A model generated the notes under the pieces. The model did no database searches. It was not told the DNA's origin and worked only from the letters and a program-made list of their open reading frames with translations. 64,000 nt of DNA from Phallusia fumigata (lineage: Eukaryota; Chordata; Ascidiacea; Phlebobranchia; Ascidiidae): contig QXVZ01019173.1 of the NCBI GenBank assembly GCA_008931825.1, positions 1 through 64,000 on the forward strand, in the 5' to 3' direction. Position numbers and translations under genes: made by a program. Within the stretch, counting starts at the first letter, position 1, and each line of letters begins with the position of its first letter. Positions 46,298 to 61,200 of this stretch are shown here, piece after piece.

Positions 46298-49200
46298 CGC
46301 AGTGCGTAGCTAAAAAACAACAGAACAAGTTGGTTTCAAACAATAGAAGGGTTCTTTTAATTATGCTGCTATTCCAGGTAACAGTATCAGATATGTTTAG
46401 TTAATTTTATGTAACTTGCTTGATTTCATAAAAAAATTATGATTACAACTTTTGCGCAATCTACAAACTTTACCACCACAATGGCATGTTCTACAAGCAG
46501 TCCAAACTTTATCCAGGTTGGACATTGTATAATAATTTGATTTACTTTAGGGGCTTTGGGGTAACTGCTGGGGCTACAGGCTAAACAAAGCCATCAATCC
46601 AGCATAATGACATGTGATACAAACTCTCGAAATTGTTTCTCGTTCCGACATTTTTTCATAATTTGACCCATTTTTGAGGGTTAGCGGGATACCTGCTGGG
46701 ATTTTGGGGTCAAAAACTGTAAAAAGCTACGAGGCATGATGACCTTTTCACAAATATTAGTATGGGCAAGCTTACGTCTCGCATGAGTTTTCGTTTTTCC
46801 GCTCTCATTTCGTCTTCGTTTTTCTCAAAAAGTTCGGAGGTTTGCTTGTAACGTTGAAGTTGACTTTCCAGGCGTGTCACCTTGAAAAAATACAATTTAA
46901 GCTTATGACCCAAACCTTTGACTATTTGCAATCACAGCTTGATTTTTACAAACTGAACCGCTACTAATCAACATAAAAAAGTCTGTTCTTTACGCAAGGC
47001 AGTGGTGTAATATTAGCCAATAAGCTGCATCAGTCATAAAACATGGCAATCAACCTCTCTGCATTGGGAGGTGCTGCGTTTCGATAGATAAAATCAAGTT
47101 AAAATTTTAAACANTGCGTAGCTAAACAACAGAAACTGTTAGTTTCAAACAATAGAAGGGTTCTTTCAATTATGCTGTTATTCCAGGTAACAGTAGCACA
47201 TATGTTTAGTTAATTTTGTGTAACTTGCTTGATTTCATAAAAAAAATGATGATTACAACTTTTGCGCAATCTACAAACTTTACCACCACGATGGCATGTT
47301 CAACAAGCAGTCCAAAATTTATCCAGGTTGGACATTGTATAATAATTTGATTTACTTTAGGGGCTTTGGGGTAATCGCTGGGGCTACAGGGTAAACAAAG
47401 CCATCAATCCAGCATAATGACATGTGATACAAACTCTCGAAGTTGTTTCTCGTTCCGTCATTTTTTCATAATTTGACTCATTTTTAAGGGTTAGCGGGAT
47501 ACCTGCTGGGATTGTGGGGTCAAAAACTGTAAAAAGCCACAAGGCATTTTGTGGGGTCAAAAACTGTAAAAAGCTACAAGGCATGATGACCTTTCCACAA
47601 ATATCAGTAACAGGCAAGCTTACGTCTCGCATAAGTTTTCGTTTTTCCGCTCTCATTTCGTCTTCGTTTTTCTCAAATAGTTCGGAGGTTTGCTTGTAAC
47701 GTTGAAGTTGACTTTCCAGGCGTGTCACCTTAAAAAAATACACTTTAAGCTCATGGCCCAAATCTTTGACTATAAAAGGTATATATTAAATAGGTGAAAG
47801 AATATCTAACCAGCAACGCAATAATAACAAATTTTGATTACCACTTTGCAATCACAGCTTGATTTTTACAAACTGAACCGCTGCTAATCACCATAAAAAA
47901 GTCTGTTCTTTGCGCAAGGCAGTGTTGTAATATTAGCCAATAAGCTGCGTCAGTCATAAAACATGGCAATCAACCCCTCTGCATTGGGAGGTGCTGCGTT
48001 ACGATAGATAAAATCAAGTTAAAATTTTAAACAAATAATGAGAACCCTATATATCTACATTTGTAAACAAAACATTTTGCGGGTTAAAGGGAAAAAATCA
48101 GTAAATCCAATCAAAAATCACAAAATACTTTGTGAACCAATTCCCACAATGAATATTAATTTTACTAATTTTGTGGGCAGCTAGCAGGGTGACTCCTGGG
48201 GCTATGGCTTCTATGACCTTATTATTCAATACACTGTAATGGCATGTTCAACGAATTGTCCAAATTTTATGTAATTTGGAGATTGTTTAATAATTTGACC
48301 CACTTTGAGGGGCTAGCTGGGTAAGTGGTGGGGCTATGAGGTCAAACAAACAAATCGATACACCTAACTGGCATGTTCAAACTCTCCAAAAATGTTTAAA
48401 TAACTACCATATGCATGACCATTTTGTATTTCCAACTCATTTCACATTTTTTTACATTAAAAGGACTGCAAACAAAAATGCCTATTTCGTAAACATAAAT
48501 GGTTGTAAAATGGGTAGTGAATCCGCCATAAAAAACTTCTAGCACTCACAATCTGGTGCATTTAGCTTGCTCCATGGTTATACAATTATAGCTTCAAATT
48601 CATTTTTTTTTTACAAAATTGTGCATTTATGATAATATAACTATCGCTCATTAATCACAAAACATGACCTATTGTGGGTGGTTGCTGTATTGCTGCAAGA
48701 ACATCTAATGCATTTCGCAACTACCAACATGCATTGCAATTTTTTTATTATTAGGGAATTTCCCCAAACCGAAAATCAGTCACTGTGTTTGAGGAATTCT
48801 CAGAATCCCAAATGTATTGTTTTTGTCAAATCGAAATTGTTCAAAATTCAGAACCAAGATGATTTGTTTAATACTCCTGTAAAGTTGTTTACTTACATTT
48901 CCATGAAAAGCAGCTAGCTCCTGTTCAGATTTTTGCAGCTTTAGTTTATATTCATTCACCTGTTTGTTTGCTTCCCCTGCAGAATAAAACATTTGAATAA
49001 AGTAACTAGAGAAGTAAATAAAGTAACCAATCCATATTTTCTACATAGCTGACTAGCCTCACTTTTTGGATCCATAATTTATTTGGGATTTTATAACCTA
49101 ACTGGTTTTACAAGCATAAACATATGGGTTCCCACAAACAAGCAATTGTTAATGTGAAGTATTGTAATAAAGAGCGGGTAGTTTAGGATTCAGAGCGACA

Positions 49201-52200
49201 AATTTAAGGAAAAAGTAAAGCCAATTTCAATCTATATGTCAAAAGCGTGATTTAAACCCCACACTAACCATTAGGTTGACCTGCAGTAACCTTCTGCAGC
49301 AGTAAACCAGACTCTAAACTCTTAAACAACCTTTTCCAATGCAGTTTTAGTAATGTGCATCTAACAACACTTTTTTAGCTATAGACAGACCTAATATAAG
49401 CTTATATGCTACTGTACTGTAGGAAACAACAGTAAATGAAATAGAATTATTGCACAACACTGCCTTTTACAGCATGATACAGCGAACACATTTCGGTTAC
49501 CACTGTATAATAACAGCTATCAACTAGAGAAGTGGTGTTTTTTCCGTAACTTCGTTTCACATACCCCACCACCTCTAAATGATGTTTTCCACATGTACCA
49601 TTTCCTTTTTTAAATTGAATAAATATTCAATACCCACATAACATTGGGTCCCTAATTCCGTTAGCATTTAAAAAAAATGTTCTGCTAGCATAAACTTATG
49701 GGTTCCCATACACATGCAAGTTCTGAATTGTAGTGATGTTTTTAGGCTGTGATCAGTGTAAGAATCAGTATCAAAAATTGAACAAAAAGTAAAGGAATCC
49801 AGTTTTAATATGACCAAATGATTTCTTGTATCATGCGAATTTAAACCTCACAGCCACACTAACCAAAAGTTCGACCTACAGTGACCTTTGACGAAGCCGT
49901 AGCAAACTGCATGACAAACTCTTAACGTTCCTTTTAAATGCAGTTTCAAAAATGTGCTATTAAATTCAACACCAACCAAAAAAAAGCTTATGTGCTACTG
50001 TCGGTAGAGTACAATTGCAAATGGGAGCAGAGTCATATCATCTTTTACAGCATTATTTAGAAAACGTATTTTGGTTAACAGTGGGCAATCATGTAAAGCA
50101 GTGGTGTAATGTCAACAGCTGAGCTTCTTCTGGTATGAAACATGACAATCTCTTCACATATATATGTTGGGATTTGTTGCATAGCAAATATATAAAGGTC
50201 ATCACTGCCTAGTTTTAGTCAGTGAAATGCCCACCCCAAATAAATGCCCATTTAGGTGTGAAGTAAAGCCTGTTACCAACCGTTGAGCATTGCGCTGCTT
50301 GTGTCGTAAATCATCAATTACTTCCTTGTGTCGCATCGTAAACAAAAACCGAATATTTGGGGTTAAAAAGGTAAAAAAATGGGTGAATCAAAACTAAAGT
50401 CACCAAACACTTTGAAATACTTTGCATAGTATTAACCACCAAAATAGGAAACTTCAGGTGACTTGCTTTGTTACTTTAGGTGACTAATATCGCGGTTTAA
50501 AAAATTTGAACTGGGATAAAAAAGGCAGTACACAACTTCAGATACCTAAATATCATATGGTAAAATTTGAACGACTCTTAAACCAAACGTGGAAACAAAC
50601 ATGCGTCAGACAGAAAAAAACATAGTAAAAACACTATGTGTCTTCTTCATGGATGTACACATTTTGCAGTTTCATAAAAATATTGGAAGACTCAAAGAAC
50701 TAAAATACTGAGACAAGACTTAACCCGCATATTGACTTATCCTTCAACACCATTATTTTCCTTTGATACTGGGATATTAACAAATCAAGTGGATCATTCA
50801 ACTTACGCTGAACTTCAAGAAGTTGCATCTCATTAAGACCATTTTCAGCAATATCTGCTCCTGAATGTACTAAAGGGTGTGTCATCTTTTCCTGGCGTTC
50901 TTCGTAAATTTCATTTTGCAACCTTTTCACCTGCAAAGCCATTCAACAAACAGGTATTTTATTAAAATGTATAAAAATGATAATTGTATTTATGTATAGT
51001 TTGGCACTGTTATGCTAATCTGGAGGATTACAGTGCATTTAACAAAATTATTGTCTATCACACTGACAGAAAGAAACTTCACCTGTTCTTCCAGATTGTG
51101 CTTGTCATCTACCAAGTTCCGTAATCTTGCATCTACATATAACAAGGTATTGACAACAATTGTACTAGGGTTTAGCTCTTTAAATTTGGTGACCCATATG
51201 GCACCCTGGGACAGAGCTAGAAATAAAATCTTGGAAAGCCAACAAAAATTACCCGCCATTTGTTGGTAAATCCCTTTGAGTTGCTAACTAAAACATAAAT
51301 AATATACTAAACCACTGTAATTCTGCGAAATACTGCGATACTTTGTTGTACACATTTGTGACACAACAATAGATTGATGAAGTACATCTTTTTTGTAATT
51401 TGGCGCCTGCATGGCGACCATAAGTAAAATAAAGTCAGCCAGTATTATCAGCCAGTAATAGCAAAATAGTTGTGGACACTATGTCACATTGTGTTAACTG
51501 GCGTGCTGCCAGTAAGCTTTTTAGAGACAGTATGTTTCGTGAGATTGGCGATTGTAACTAACTAATAGAAACTGGCGCAGTTACATTTTTCCACTGGTAT
51601 ATTTAGTTTTAACTTTATTTTTATTAACTTTTGTCCACTTGTTACCCCACTTTTTCACTGGGGTGACTCAAAACAACAGGTGAGCAACTCTACACCACAT
51701 CAACCAGTAGCATACTTACCAAGAGGCCCTTCACCAACAGCATCTAGTAGTTCAGCTACTTCAGGGGACACCAAGGCCATTCCAGCTCCAGCTTCTGAAC
51801 ACTGGGATGCACTATTATCATCACCAACTAGAACCAAGCCTTGTTCCTACACAAAATAAATTCCATCATTAAAAACTTTAAACGCCCAACTGTCTGACAC
51901 AACAAAGATCAACGTTTTACTTTAAATTTTTTTTAAATCTTCTAACCTAACACATTTGACAACTTGAGTTTTGAGCCCCTAAAAAATCTTTAATGTCTTT
52001 GACACAATATTGCTCAACCGATTAGAACACAAGTTTAAAGTCATAAACAATATTAAAGCAATTTCTAATTTCGGTTTGTAAACTGAGAATTTAGGTGAAT
52101 ATGTGTTGGTCAGAATTTTCCCAACCTACAAAAACTCCCACAGCAATAATAAACCTGTAACTAAACACAGATTTTGTCATCAGGCACAAGGTTACAATGT

Positions 52201-55200
52201 GAAATACACCTCCATATTTTTTGAACTTACACTTGGCATGTTGACAGAAAGTTTATTCTGTTTTGTCATATTCAACATTCTATTTAAAGCCTGAAAGAAA
52301 GCAAAAGTAGAAAGGTAAAGGAAGAGAAAGGAAAAGATAAGAGTTTAAACACGTTAGTCAAGATTCGTTCAACCCAAACCAGTAGGGCATTAAAAAAGCA
52401 ACAACCGTATTAAATTTTAAACATACTTACAAGCAGGGTTACCATGCCATCCTTATTAATAACATTTGTGTTTGTTTTAAACAAAGACATTTTATTAACT
52501 TCATTCCTAGGAAATGTTTCTTTTTTTTAACATACATCCTTATTTTGTCTTAACTTTAACAATGTTAAGTGTAAACAATTTATAAGCATTCTAACCGCTG
52601 TAAGCTAGCTATGATTATTAGAAGGGCTAGCTTTGTAGTAAAGATTAGCGAGTTGTCTTAACCAGAATTAAAAATGAGCTAGCAAAAAAAATCATTTTGT
52701 GTGCAAGAAGGAATAAAGTCAAACGAAGCTCGGGTCAGTATTTTGCAGACTATCGTTTTGACATTACCCCATATTTTTTTCATCAGTTGTCCTTATTTTT
52801 GGTTCCCGATTGATGGTAACCCTGCTTATAAGGGTTTTCAAATTTTGAAATGCTCAGCAAACTGTCATGGGCAATACCTCAATCTTCCTATCTTTCCACT
52901 GAATTGTATCTTTCAGTTCCAATATATCATGCTCACAAACATATCTTACTTTTTGTTTGTTATCTAACACCTGCCAGAAAATTCACATGGTCAGAAGAAA
53001 AGTGGGGTACAAAGAAAAAGAAAGGTTACAAAAGCGATAATGAAAGACGAAACACTGCATAAGCTTTAGAAAATATACATCACCTGGATCAGTTCATCTC
53101 TTTGTCGCAGAGTTTCCTGAAGATCATAATATTTCTTCTGTAAACTTGAGTTTGCCTGTTTTTGATGTTCCACTTCCTAAAAATAACATTAAAAAGTTGT
53201 TTAAAAAGTTACAACTGTGACAAACACATGTGCCAAAATTTTAAAAGCCCAAACAACAAAACCCACTACATTCAAACTTACTAAATGTTTTGTACACAGG
53301 AGTGTTCAAAGTAGAATATTGAATCATAAACATCAATGTGGCATATATAGCATAAAAGCACCAACATTTGTTTTGGCAGAGGGTCTTTAATTATGCATAC
53401 ACAGTTCACCTCCCCTTTCAAGCAATTCACAGATGCAGCAGTGCTGATATAATGCTGCCCATTTTTTTATTCAGCTTAAATTAATCGCAGTATTGTCATG
53501 TGGTCTATTTTGGCACTATAACTGAAAATGTGATCTGTTGCAACTTGTATTTGTTGTAAATTTGCACAACCAGGGGGGGGTAGGTTTGTCAGCAGGTCTC
53601 TTTCCATCTGCATCCATGTGTACAATGTACCAAACTCAATAAAACGTAAACTTCATACAAAACGACACAGTGCAAGTACAGCAACGAAAACTCTTCTTGA
53701 CTTTACATTACAATAGTAACAATGGAGATTCTTTGTATCAAAGAAAAATCTGTTCTTATTTTAACACTGAGCTTTGCACAATTAATGCTTGTATTCCGTT
53801 CAATAGTTGATTACAACAACCAACTATAACGCTCGCACTGATGTAAAACACCTTCTAATGCTTAGGTAGTAAGGTCAGATATTTAAACTACTATTTGAAA
53901 GTGTGAATTTGGCCATGTTTAATTGGTAGGAAATTACAGTTTCCACAAAAGGCCAGAATTTGTTGCCATGAAAATATTTTTCAATTTATGCATCAGTGGG
54001 ATTTAAATGGAGGTTTCTTCATGATCATAAACAAATTTTTATCATTTTATAGCTACAAATGCTAGTAAATGTTGTTACAGAATGTGTAAACCATAGGTCG
54101 CAGATGGATGAATATAAAAACATGAAACAATTTCTTTAAGCACGCTTCAAGGAGTTCTAGATTTAAATTTACCAGTTTGGCCATGTGGGTTACGCAATGA
54201 GATGCCCATTTATCACATGTCGGATAAGAAATCAGAAAGAAAAGTTTTTTTTACCGAAGAGTGATACCCATTAATCAGTGTGGAAATTAGGTTGTAAAAG
54301 GTATTATGGCCCATCTTTAAAAGCTGTTTTAAACACAGATAAATAATTGTAACCAACATTTTGAACAAACCAGGCAAGTTCGTTTATGTTCTTTCCTCAG
54401 TCGATATAATTCTTCCTCCTGTTCCTCCATAAGATCCTGAAGTTGTTGGGATTGATAATAGAGCTGAGTTCTTTCATTGTCCAACTGGGCAATTTGTAAC
54501 ATTGCTCGTCTATATTTCTCCTCCATTTCATTGAGAGAATTCTAAACAGATAACCAATAAACGTTACTTCAGNTTGTAACCAACATTTTGAACAAACCAG
54601 GCAAGTTCGTTTATGTTCTTTCCTCAGTCGATATAATTCTTCCTCCTGTTCCTCCATAAGATCCTGAAGTTGTTGGGATTGATAATAGAGCTGAGTTCTT
54701 TCATTGTCCAACTGGGCAATTTGTAACATTGCTCGTCTATATTTCTCCTCCATTTCATTGAGAGAATTCTAAACAGATAACCAATAAACGTTACTTCAGT
54801 TCAGTATTGACTTATTAATATGGATGTTCATAATACAAAAGCTGGCTGCTTTAAAATAGTTGTTTCAACTCCAACAGGCTTATATTAAAGGGGTGGTGAT
54901 CTATCTATTGCCATCGCACATACACTATGACCCCCCTTAGTCAGGGATTGGCAACCTTTCCCAAACTGCAGGACAAAACGATAACCCCCAAGGTTGAGTG
55001 TTTCTTGGACAAAGGATTGTTATAACCTAAAACATTTATTCATAAATACACACAGATGAAGTTCATCATAATAAATCATAGCTTGCTTACAACCCATTGA
55101 GCAAAATTTGTCACACTGTAGTATTTAATGTAGGCAATTTGCAAACAGGTTTGAGCTAGACGATTTTGCTTGGTAGATTTGGTCTGGTAGCTGAGTTTGC

Positions 55201-58200
55201 CAACCCCGGCTCTGAGTGAGCTTTCACAAATAAAAGCTCTAATTTTTACAATGGATATTTATTGAAAACATCCATTACCTTGAGTTTCTAGTTTTCTTAG
55301 CACCTTTTAACATAATTGTTTATGCAAACCTAAATGTATGGTTCTTCACACTCATGCGATTGTTAACTGATAGCAGTTTTAATTGGGCATGGTCAGTAAT
55401 AGATTCTTAACATAAATTCACAAAAAGGAGAAAACTAGCATGATAACCAGTTGGGCTATGGGGTCAAATGAAACAGATAGCACAACTTTCAGGACCACAT
55501 CTAATACAAGAAAAAGTTTTTTTAAATGGGTCAAACATTTCATGCCAAAAGTTTACAAAGACCTGTTGGGGAGAAAAAACAATGGAAACAACATGTTTCC
55601 ATTACAGTGAATTAAGTTGTTAAACTAACCTTTAGGTCTTGCATTGACAAATCTGACCGTTCTGTAGTAATTTCAGCATATCCATCAGTTCTAGTTGCAT
55701 TTAGCAGACCAGGCTGACTGGAGTAGGAACTGCTGCTTGATACACTGGCCGCCTGTTTCAAAAAATTATACATGTAAAAATGGGAAAAAAGTTATTCTGT
55801 TTTAATTTATCATTAACATTAACACTAAATTTATTGATCATAATAGAGAGTGATCAGTTTTAGGTTAAAAAATCATAGCCTTTTTTATCAACATTGACCA
55901 ATTGTCAGGCATTGTTGTCTTGAAGTATATTACATCTTTTTTGTTTTGTTGTTCAAGACTTGACCTGCAGTAAATTATTAATTGTTTTGTTGTGCACGAC
56001 CTGCAGTAATATTTGGTCGTTCTTCAACTGGACCATAAACTCTAAATGATCTTCAATTTACTGCGGTATAAGTTCAACATCAACCATTTAATAGACCAAA
56101 TATAGGCTTTATACTGTGTATGTCAGCTGGGCTATTGTTATGCATTTTTTTACAGTGTGATATAACAAGCACATTACGGGTTTTCATATTCAATCACAAT
56201 TTTACAAGCTATGATTGTCTAGTTGTCTGATACCAACCACTGTGTGGGTTGTAACCTGTTAATTAATTACTTCTCATGATCCCATTTTACACCTAAGACT
56301 AATTGCTAAAAACACAACTCTGGATCCGCAGTGAGGCAACTATGCTTAAATTGTAAACAACTAATAAGAAGCACACTGTTTGTGAGCATTTAGAATTTCA
56401 ACTCATTTGGTTTAATAATTTTAACCTAAACCGCCTGTAAAAGAAAAATCCAACTTTGAGGGCATAAAGGGGTGTAAAATGAGTAAATCCAACCAAAACT
56501 CAAATAAGCATTCCGTGCTTACAATTCTTTAACCATCCAAATTACTTTACATTGAAACATATAGCAGTGAAACAAACCCACATTAGACAGATAAGAGTGA
56601 AGACAATATCCATCCCATTCATGGAAAGGTAGATTGCTTATGTATTTATACTAGGGTAGCTTTCACCATATTGCAATTGACCATATACTTTTGCAAAAAA
56701 ACTAATATATATTCACTACTTTACTTTGCACTGCGTCCCACAGTTACTTTAGCTTTTTATGGCATGATTTGAACAAACAACAAACTTGGACAAAAGTAGG
56801 AATTGTCTAAGCTCTTATTTATGATAAAGGCAAATATGCTGTATTATATAAAGTCCTATCATCCAACACAAGGGGGGGTCTATTGTTTTGACTCAGGAAA
56901 TTCCCCAAACTCAGTGATTAATTTCATCATTGTTTTTAATTTGGGAAAATTGATAAAAAAGTGTGGGGTGTTGTATGCGAAATGTATTAGACAATTTTTA
57001 CAGCAGCATAACAACCACAAGCAGTATATGTTGTTTACTGTGAGGACTCTTTTTCAACATAACACACCACAACATGAGTGGTAGTGTGTATAAAGCAACA
57101 TCACTTTTATCAGCAATTGTTCGGAAACAATCATCTGCTAGTGCTTCCATCAGCACCAGTTATCTACTTGCTAACAAGAAAAAATATTTTAATGAGGGTT
57201 TTGATATTACAAGATTACATCACTCTCAGTTATTTAAACTGTCAAAACGAAATTGATGTTAACGTGAACACAGAGCAACCAAAAACTTCGTCTGGCCAAC
57301 ATATGAGTAATCTTGTACCACGCTTCGTTGTCTTGAAACCTACCTTACATAGTTGATAAAGAATACCTAAATGGATTGACTCTACCTAATGTTCATTCGT
57401 TATCAATGCCCAGCAATTTAAAATGCTACATTCAACTGCATTGCAAACGGTGAAACATACACCTTATTTTTTCAAAACATAATCCAATTGCTGCAGTGGA
57501 TGGGCATAGGAGTTGATATTTTAGCAAATTTTTTTCGTTTGGGGTGGCGAGAAGATCAAATCCAGAGTCCTGACATGTGATCAATTACACAACATACACA
57601 CATTGGTTTATAATGTCATTATACTCTCTGTTATCGCTAACAATAACAGTTTATATAGCACAAGAGATGCGCAAAACTGGACTTTCTTCTGCATTGTTAA
57701 ATGAATGAATGGAAATTTATGTCGCTTGCCTCACATGTGTTTTGTGTAAACCAGTCATAATAAATCCAGGAAATTTCTGAGGTGGCAGCATAGACTTTTT
57801 ATAATGGCTCCCAACCTGAAAATTTTTAATGGGGTGGCTTTCACCCCAGGAATCAAGACCTGTAGGCAGGAGATGTATATAGTGAATTACTTAACTCTCC
57901 ACTTGGTTGGTGGAGACAAATTTATGACAGGTACTGAAAAGCATGTGGTCATTTACTCTTTACTAGTAAATATATATATATCCTATTTATTAGCAAAATA
58001 AGCATTTAGTATGGGTCCTGAATACTAAACAATGTGAAAATTAACTAAGTAATTGTTCACAGATCTTACATTTCTTTTTGTTGCCCATAGTCCCTTGTTA
58101 GCCAAATCCAGCTCTTTCTGCTTGTAAATATTCTTGCCTCGTTCAAATAACTGATTTTCCCTGGAATCATTTACAGTTTCAAGATTTTCGGAATTATGAT

Positions 58201-61200
58201 CCAAGTCAGGTTGGCTGATATTATAATTGTGGTCACTGTTACTACCCTTGGTGACATTTTCCGTTATAGATTTGCAATTATCCTCAACTGGGCCGGACTG
58301 ATCTAAACTTTCTGTACATGAATCAATCTTTTGATTTTCAACAATTGCTTTTTCAGCAACATTTGTTTCTTCTTGTTTTGGGGAAGGGGCCTGGTCTTCA
58401 TCAGTTGCAGACAAATTTTCTTTATCAACATAGAGAACATTTGTCCCATCTTTAGTGCTATCAATGTTACTTGTGTTTTCTTCCAGTGCTGTGGGAAATG
58501 CATATTTGCTGTCATTGACACAGAAATTCAATTCATTTTCCTTGTTATTATCGGTTTGGGATTTCTTATCAATGTTTTCAACTAAATCATTTGATTGGAC
58601 ACTGCTTTCAGATTCAACATTGCCATGATTTTCAATACTTCCGTCATCAGCAGTTTCTGTGGTTTCTTTAACTGAATTATAACATTCAGAAGATGAAATA
58701 TTTCTGTTGGCTGCCTCTGGAAAATTGGTATCAACCTTCTGTGGTGAATTAACTAACAACTGATCAGCAATACAATAGGTGAAACATGAAATATTCAAGT
58801 TTGTTTCCTGAACCATATTGATATTTGACAACATATGATGCAAGAAAAGATCTTGAGAATAAACTTCCATTTTCTGACAATTAACAGCTCTCTGTTTCCT
58901 GTCTGTATCAAAGTTTTGTATCCCTGGCACAGCTTGTGTTGAAACTTGAATCGCTGAAATTGAAGTGTGAATAACATTCAGGGCCTCTTGGAAAGCAGAG
59001 TTAATAATTAACAGAGCTAATTCAGCCATGTGCTTGTGCAAACAAGGGTCATCAGCAAATAGTCCAACAGGGTTGTCTGAGATAGCTGGTTCAATTTCAA
59101 ATGCTGGGCTGCAAGTTGTTTTTTCAGTCAAACTATTTCTCAACCACAGGTTGTTGGGGTTTTCTGCACTAATTTTTTTTTCGGGCATGTCTATCCTCCC
59201 GATGACCGTTTCTATAATTTCAAGTAAACAAGGACATACTTCCGAATATTCTGGAATGGTATTTGAATTGACTTGTTCCAGCATAACAACACACTGCAAT
59301 AAACAATTTACACAGTCAGTAATATCATTCTCAATCACCACATAATCTTGTAATTTTTTCCATTGTGCATTGACGGAGCATAACTTCCTGTCATTTTCAC
59401 AGCTATCCACAGGATACCTTGTGGTACCAACAGATATGTGGTCAACACTGGAATCTATGTTTCCTTCAGCTTCAAAGAAACAATCTTCTGGTGACTTATC
59501 TTTATTTTGATAGCTTTCACTCATAGCAGTTTCTTGATTTTGAGAAGTAATATTTTTTACTATGACAGTGTCATAGACGTCATCTGTCACAGTTTCAATA
59601 TGTTGATGCACACAATTGTCAATAGCCACTTGGTTGGATCTGTGCCTACCTGCAGGTTCTGCACTTCCTGGTGTAGGATCCAAGATACCACAAGACCGGG
59701 CAACACTATTCACTGTAGGTTCATCTGAGCTGACACTTGGTTTCCCCTCCCTATTATGCTTATTTTTGTGCCCTGAGTCAACTTCCTGCATTACTTCTTT
59801 AACGTTTTGTGTGTCATTAGGAACTTCTATTAAAGGCACGTCTTCTTGGCTGCAGCTAATTGTTTGTGTTTCAGCTTTAAGCAAAGCACATGCAGCTTGT
59901 TCCTTGAAACAAACAGCTTCAACTGTCTTTCTCAAAATATCCTCAACCACAGCAATGTCATGTAAGTTTGCAATTTCTCGGGGAAAGTCATTTCTTAAAG
60001 ATGAAATTTCAACTTTCATTGTTGGAAAACACATTTTTTCTTCATTTTGGTCATAACATTCATATGTTTGTTGAAATGATTCTTCCTGTTGACAATGCAA
60101 CTCACCAGCGAAAACATCATGCTGTGTTGAAACTGCTGGAGCACCGATGCTGCTTCGCCTACGACGACGTACAGGACCAATTCTTTCACTTCGCTTTTTA
60201 GACGGTTTGTTTTCACTGCTTACATTTTGACTACTTGTAAAACCAATAGAATCACTTGGATGCTCAACCAAGCTGCTAGTTGACCCCAAATTGGTTTCTT
60301 CAATTCCTTTTTTAGTTTGGGTGACCCAAGCATCTGTCTTTCCTGGGGCATTTCCCATCGTTGCCACTTACCAACCACAATTGTAACACCACAGTAAAAA
60401 TTGTTGGCAAAGATGCAGCACTATCACTGTTAAATTACTCTCCCAACCAAATGACAGTGTACACAATGCACTGTTCTATCTAAGGAAATTGGCATCAATA
60501 GCTTATGGTGGCCTTACAAACAGGAAGCTGCCTACTCAAGCACACAATGATACATTGAGGTGGTAGAATTTAAATTATTCATTCACCACTGAACAGTACA
60601 CAAGAGCACAAAGGCCAGCTAATATATAGCAGACAAGACAATTTAAGTATGTGCAAATAATTTTTAGATTAGTTTATTTTATACAGTGCTATTTTTCAGT
60701 TTATAAATATTATCAGGTTTAAGCAATCAAGCTATTCATTTTCCAGTACAGAGTTTATTAGTGCCGTGCCTTTTTAAACAGAATCAATGTTAGTTATGGC
60801 ACTTCAGCTTTTTTTAAGTTAAAAGCAGGCATTATTTAAACACAATGCAAGTGGTAACACTGGAAGTGAAAGATATTATTTACAGTACTAACTGTTTTAC
60901 AAACAAGTTTCAAACAAAATAGTTGCTGAACAGACTACAAAGCTTTGGTAACAAGCTTCTTTACTACATACCAAGAAAATATCTTCAAAAACTTTAACTA
61001 TTACAACATGTTAACTTAAACACACTGTTGCAGTCAAGTTTGTACACATCATACTAGTTACACTGCAACAATCCAGAAAATCACACCCTATTCACAAGCA
61101 GGCCATGAAACTTCATGCTATGACTTTCAATAAAACTTCAAAATACCTAATTACTTTATCACAATTTTTTTCTATTCAAGTGAGCAATGTTTAGCACATA

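Noticed and set aside
50281-50350. Extra LRRFIP exon ([17 protein letters not shown]-like peptide)
   Set aside because: It has no proper acceptor, breaks phase between exons 50,807 and 48,976 that already join perfectly, and resembles dispersed repeat sequence near 8.4 and 22.2 kb.
57074-57356. Small plus-strand protein genes
   Set aside because: Two overlapping frames of 60 and 92 codons inside a LRRFIP intron with no family resemblance or splice context.
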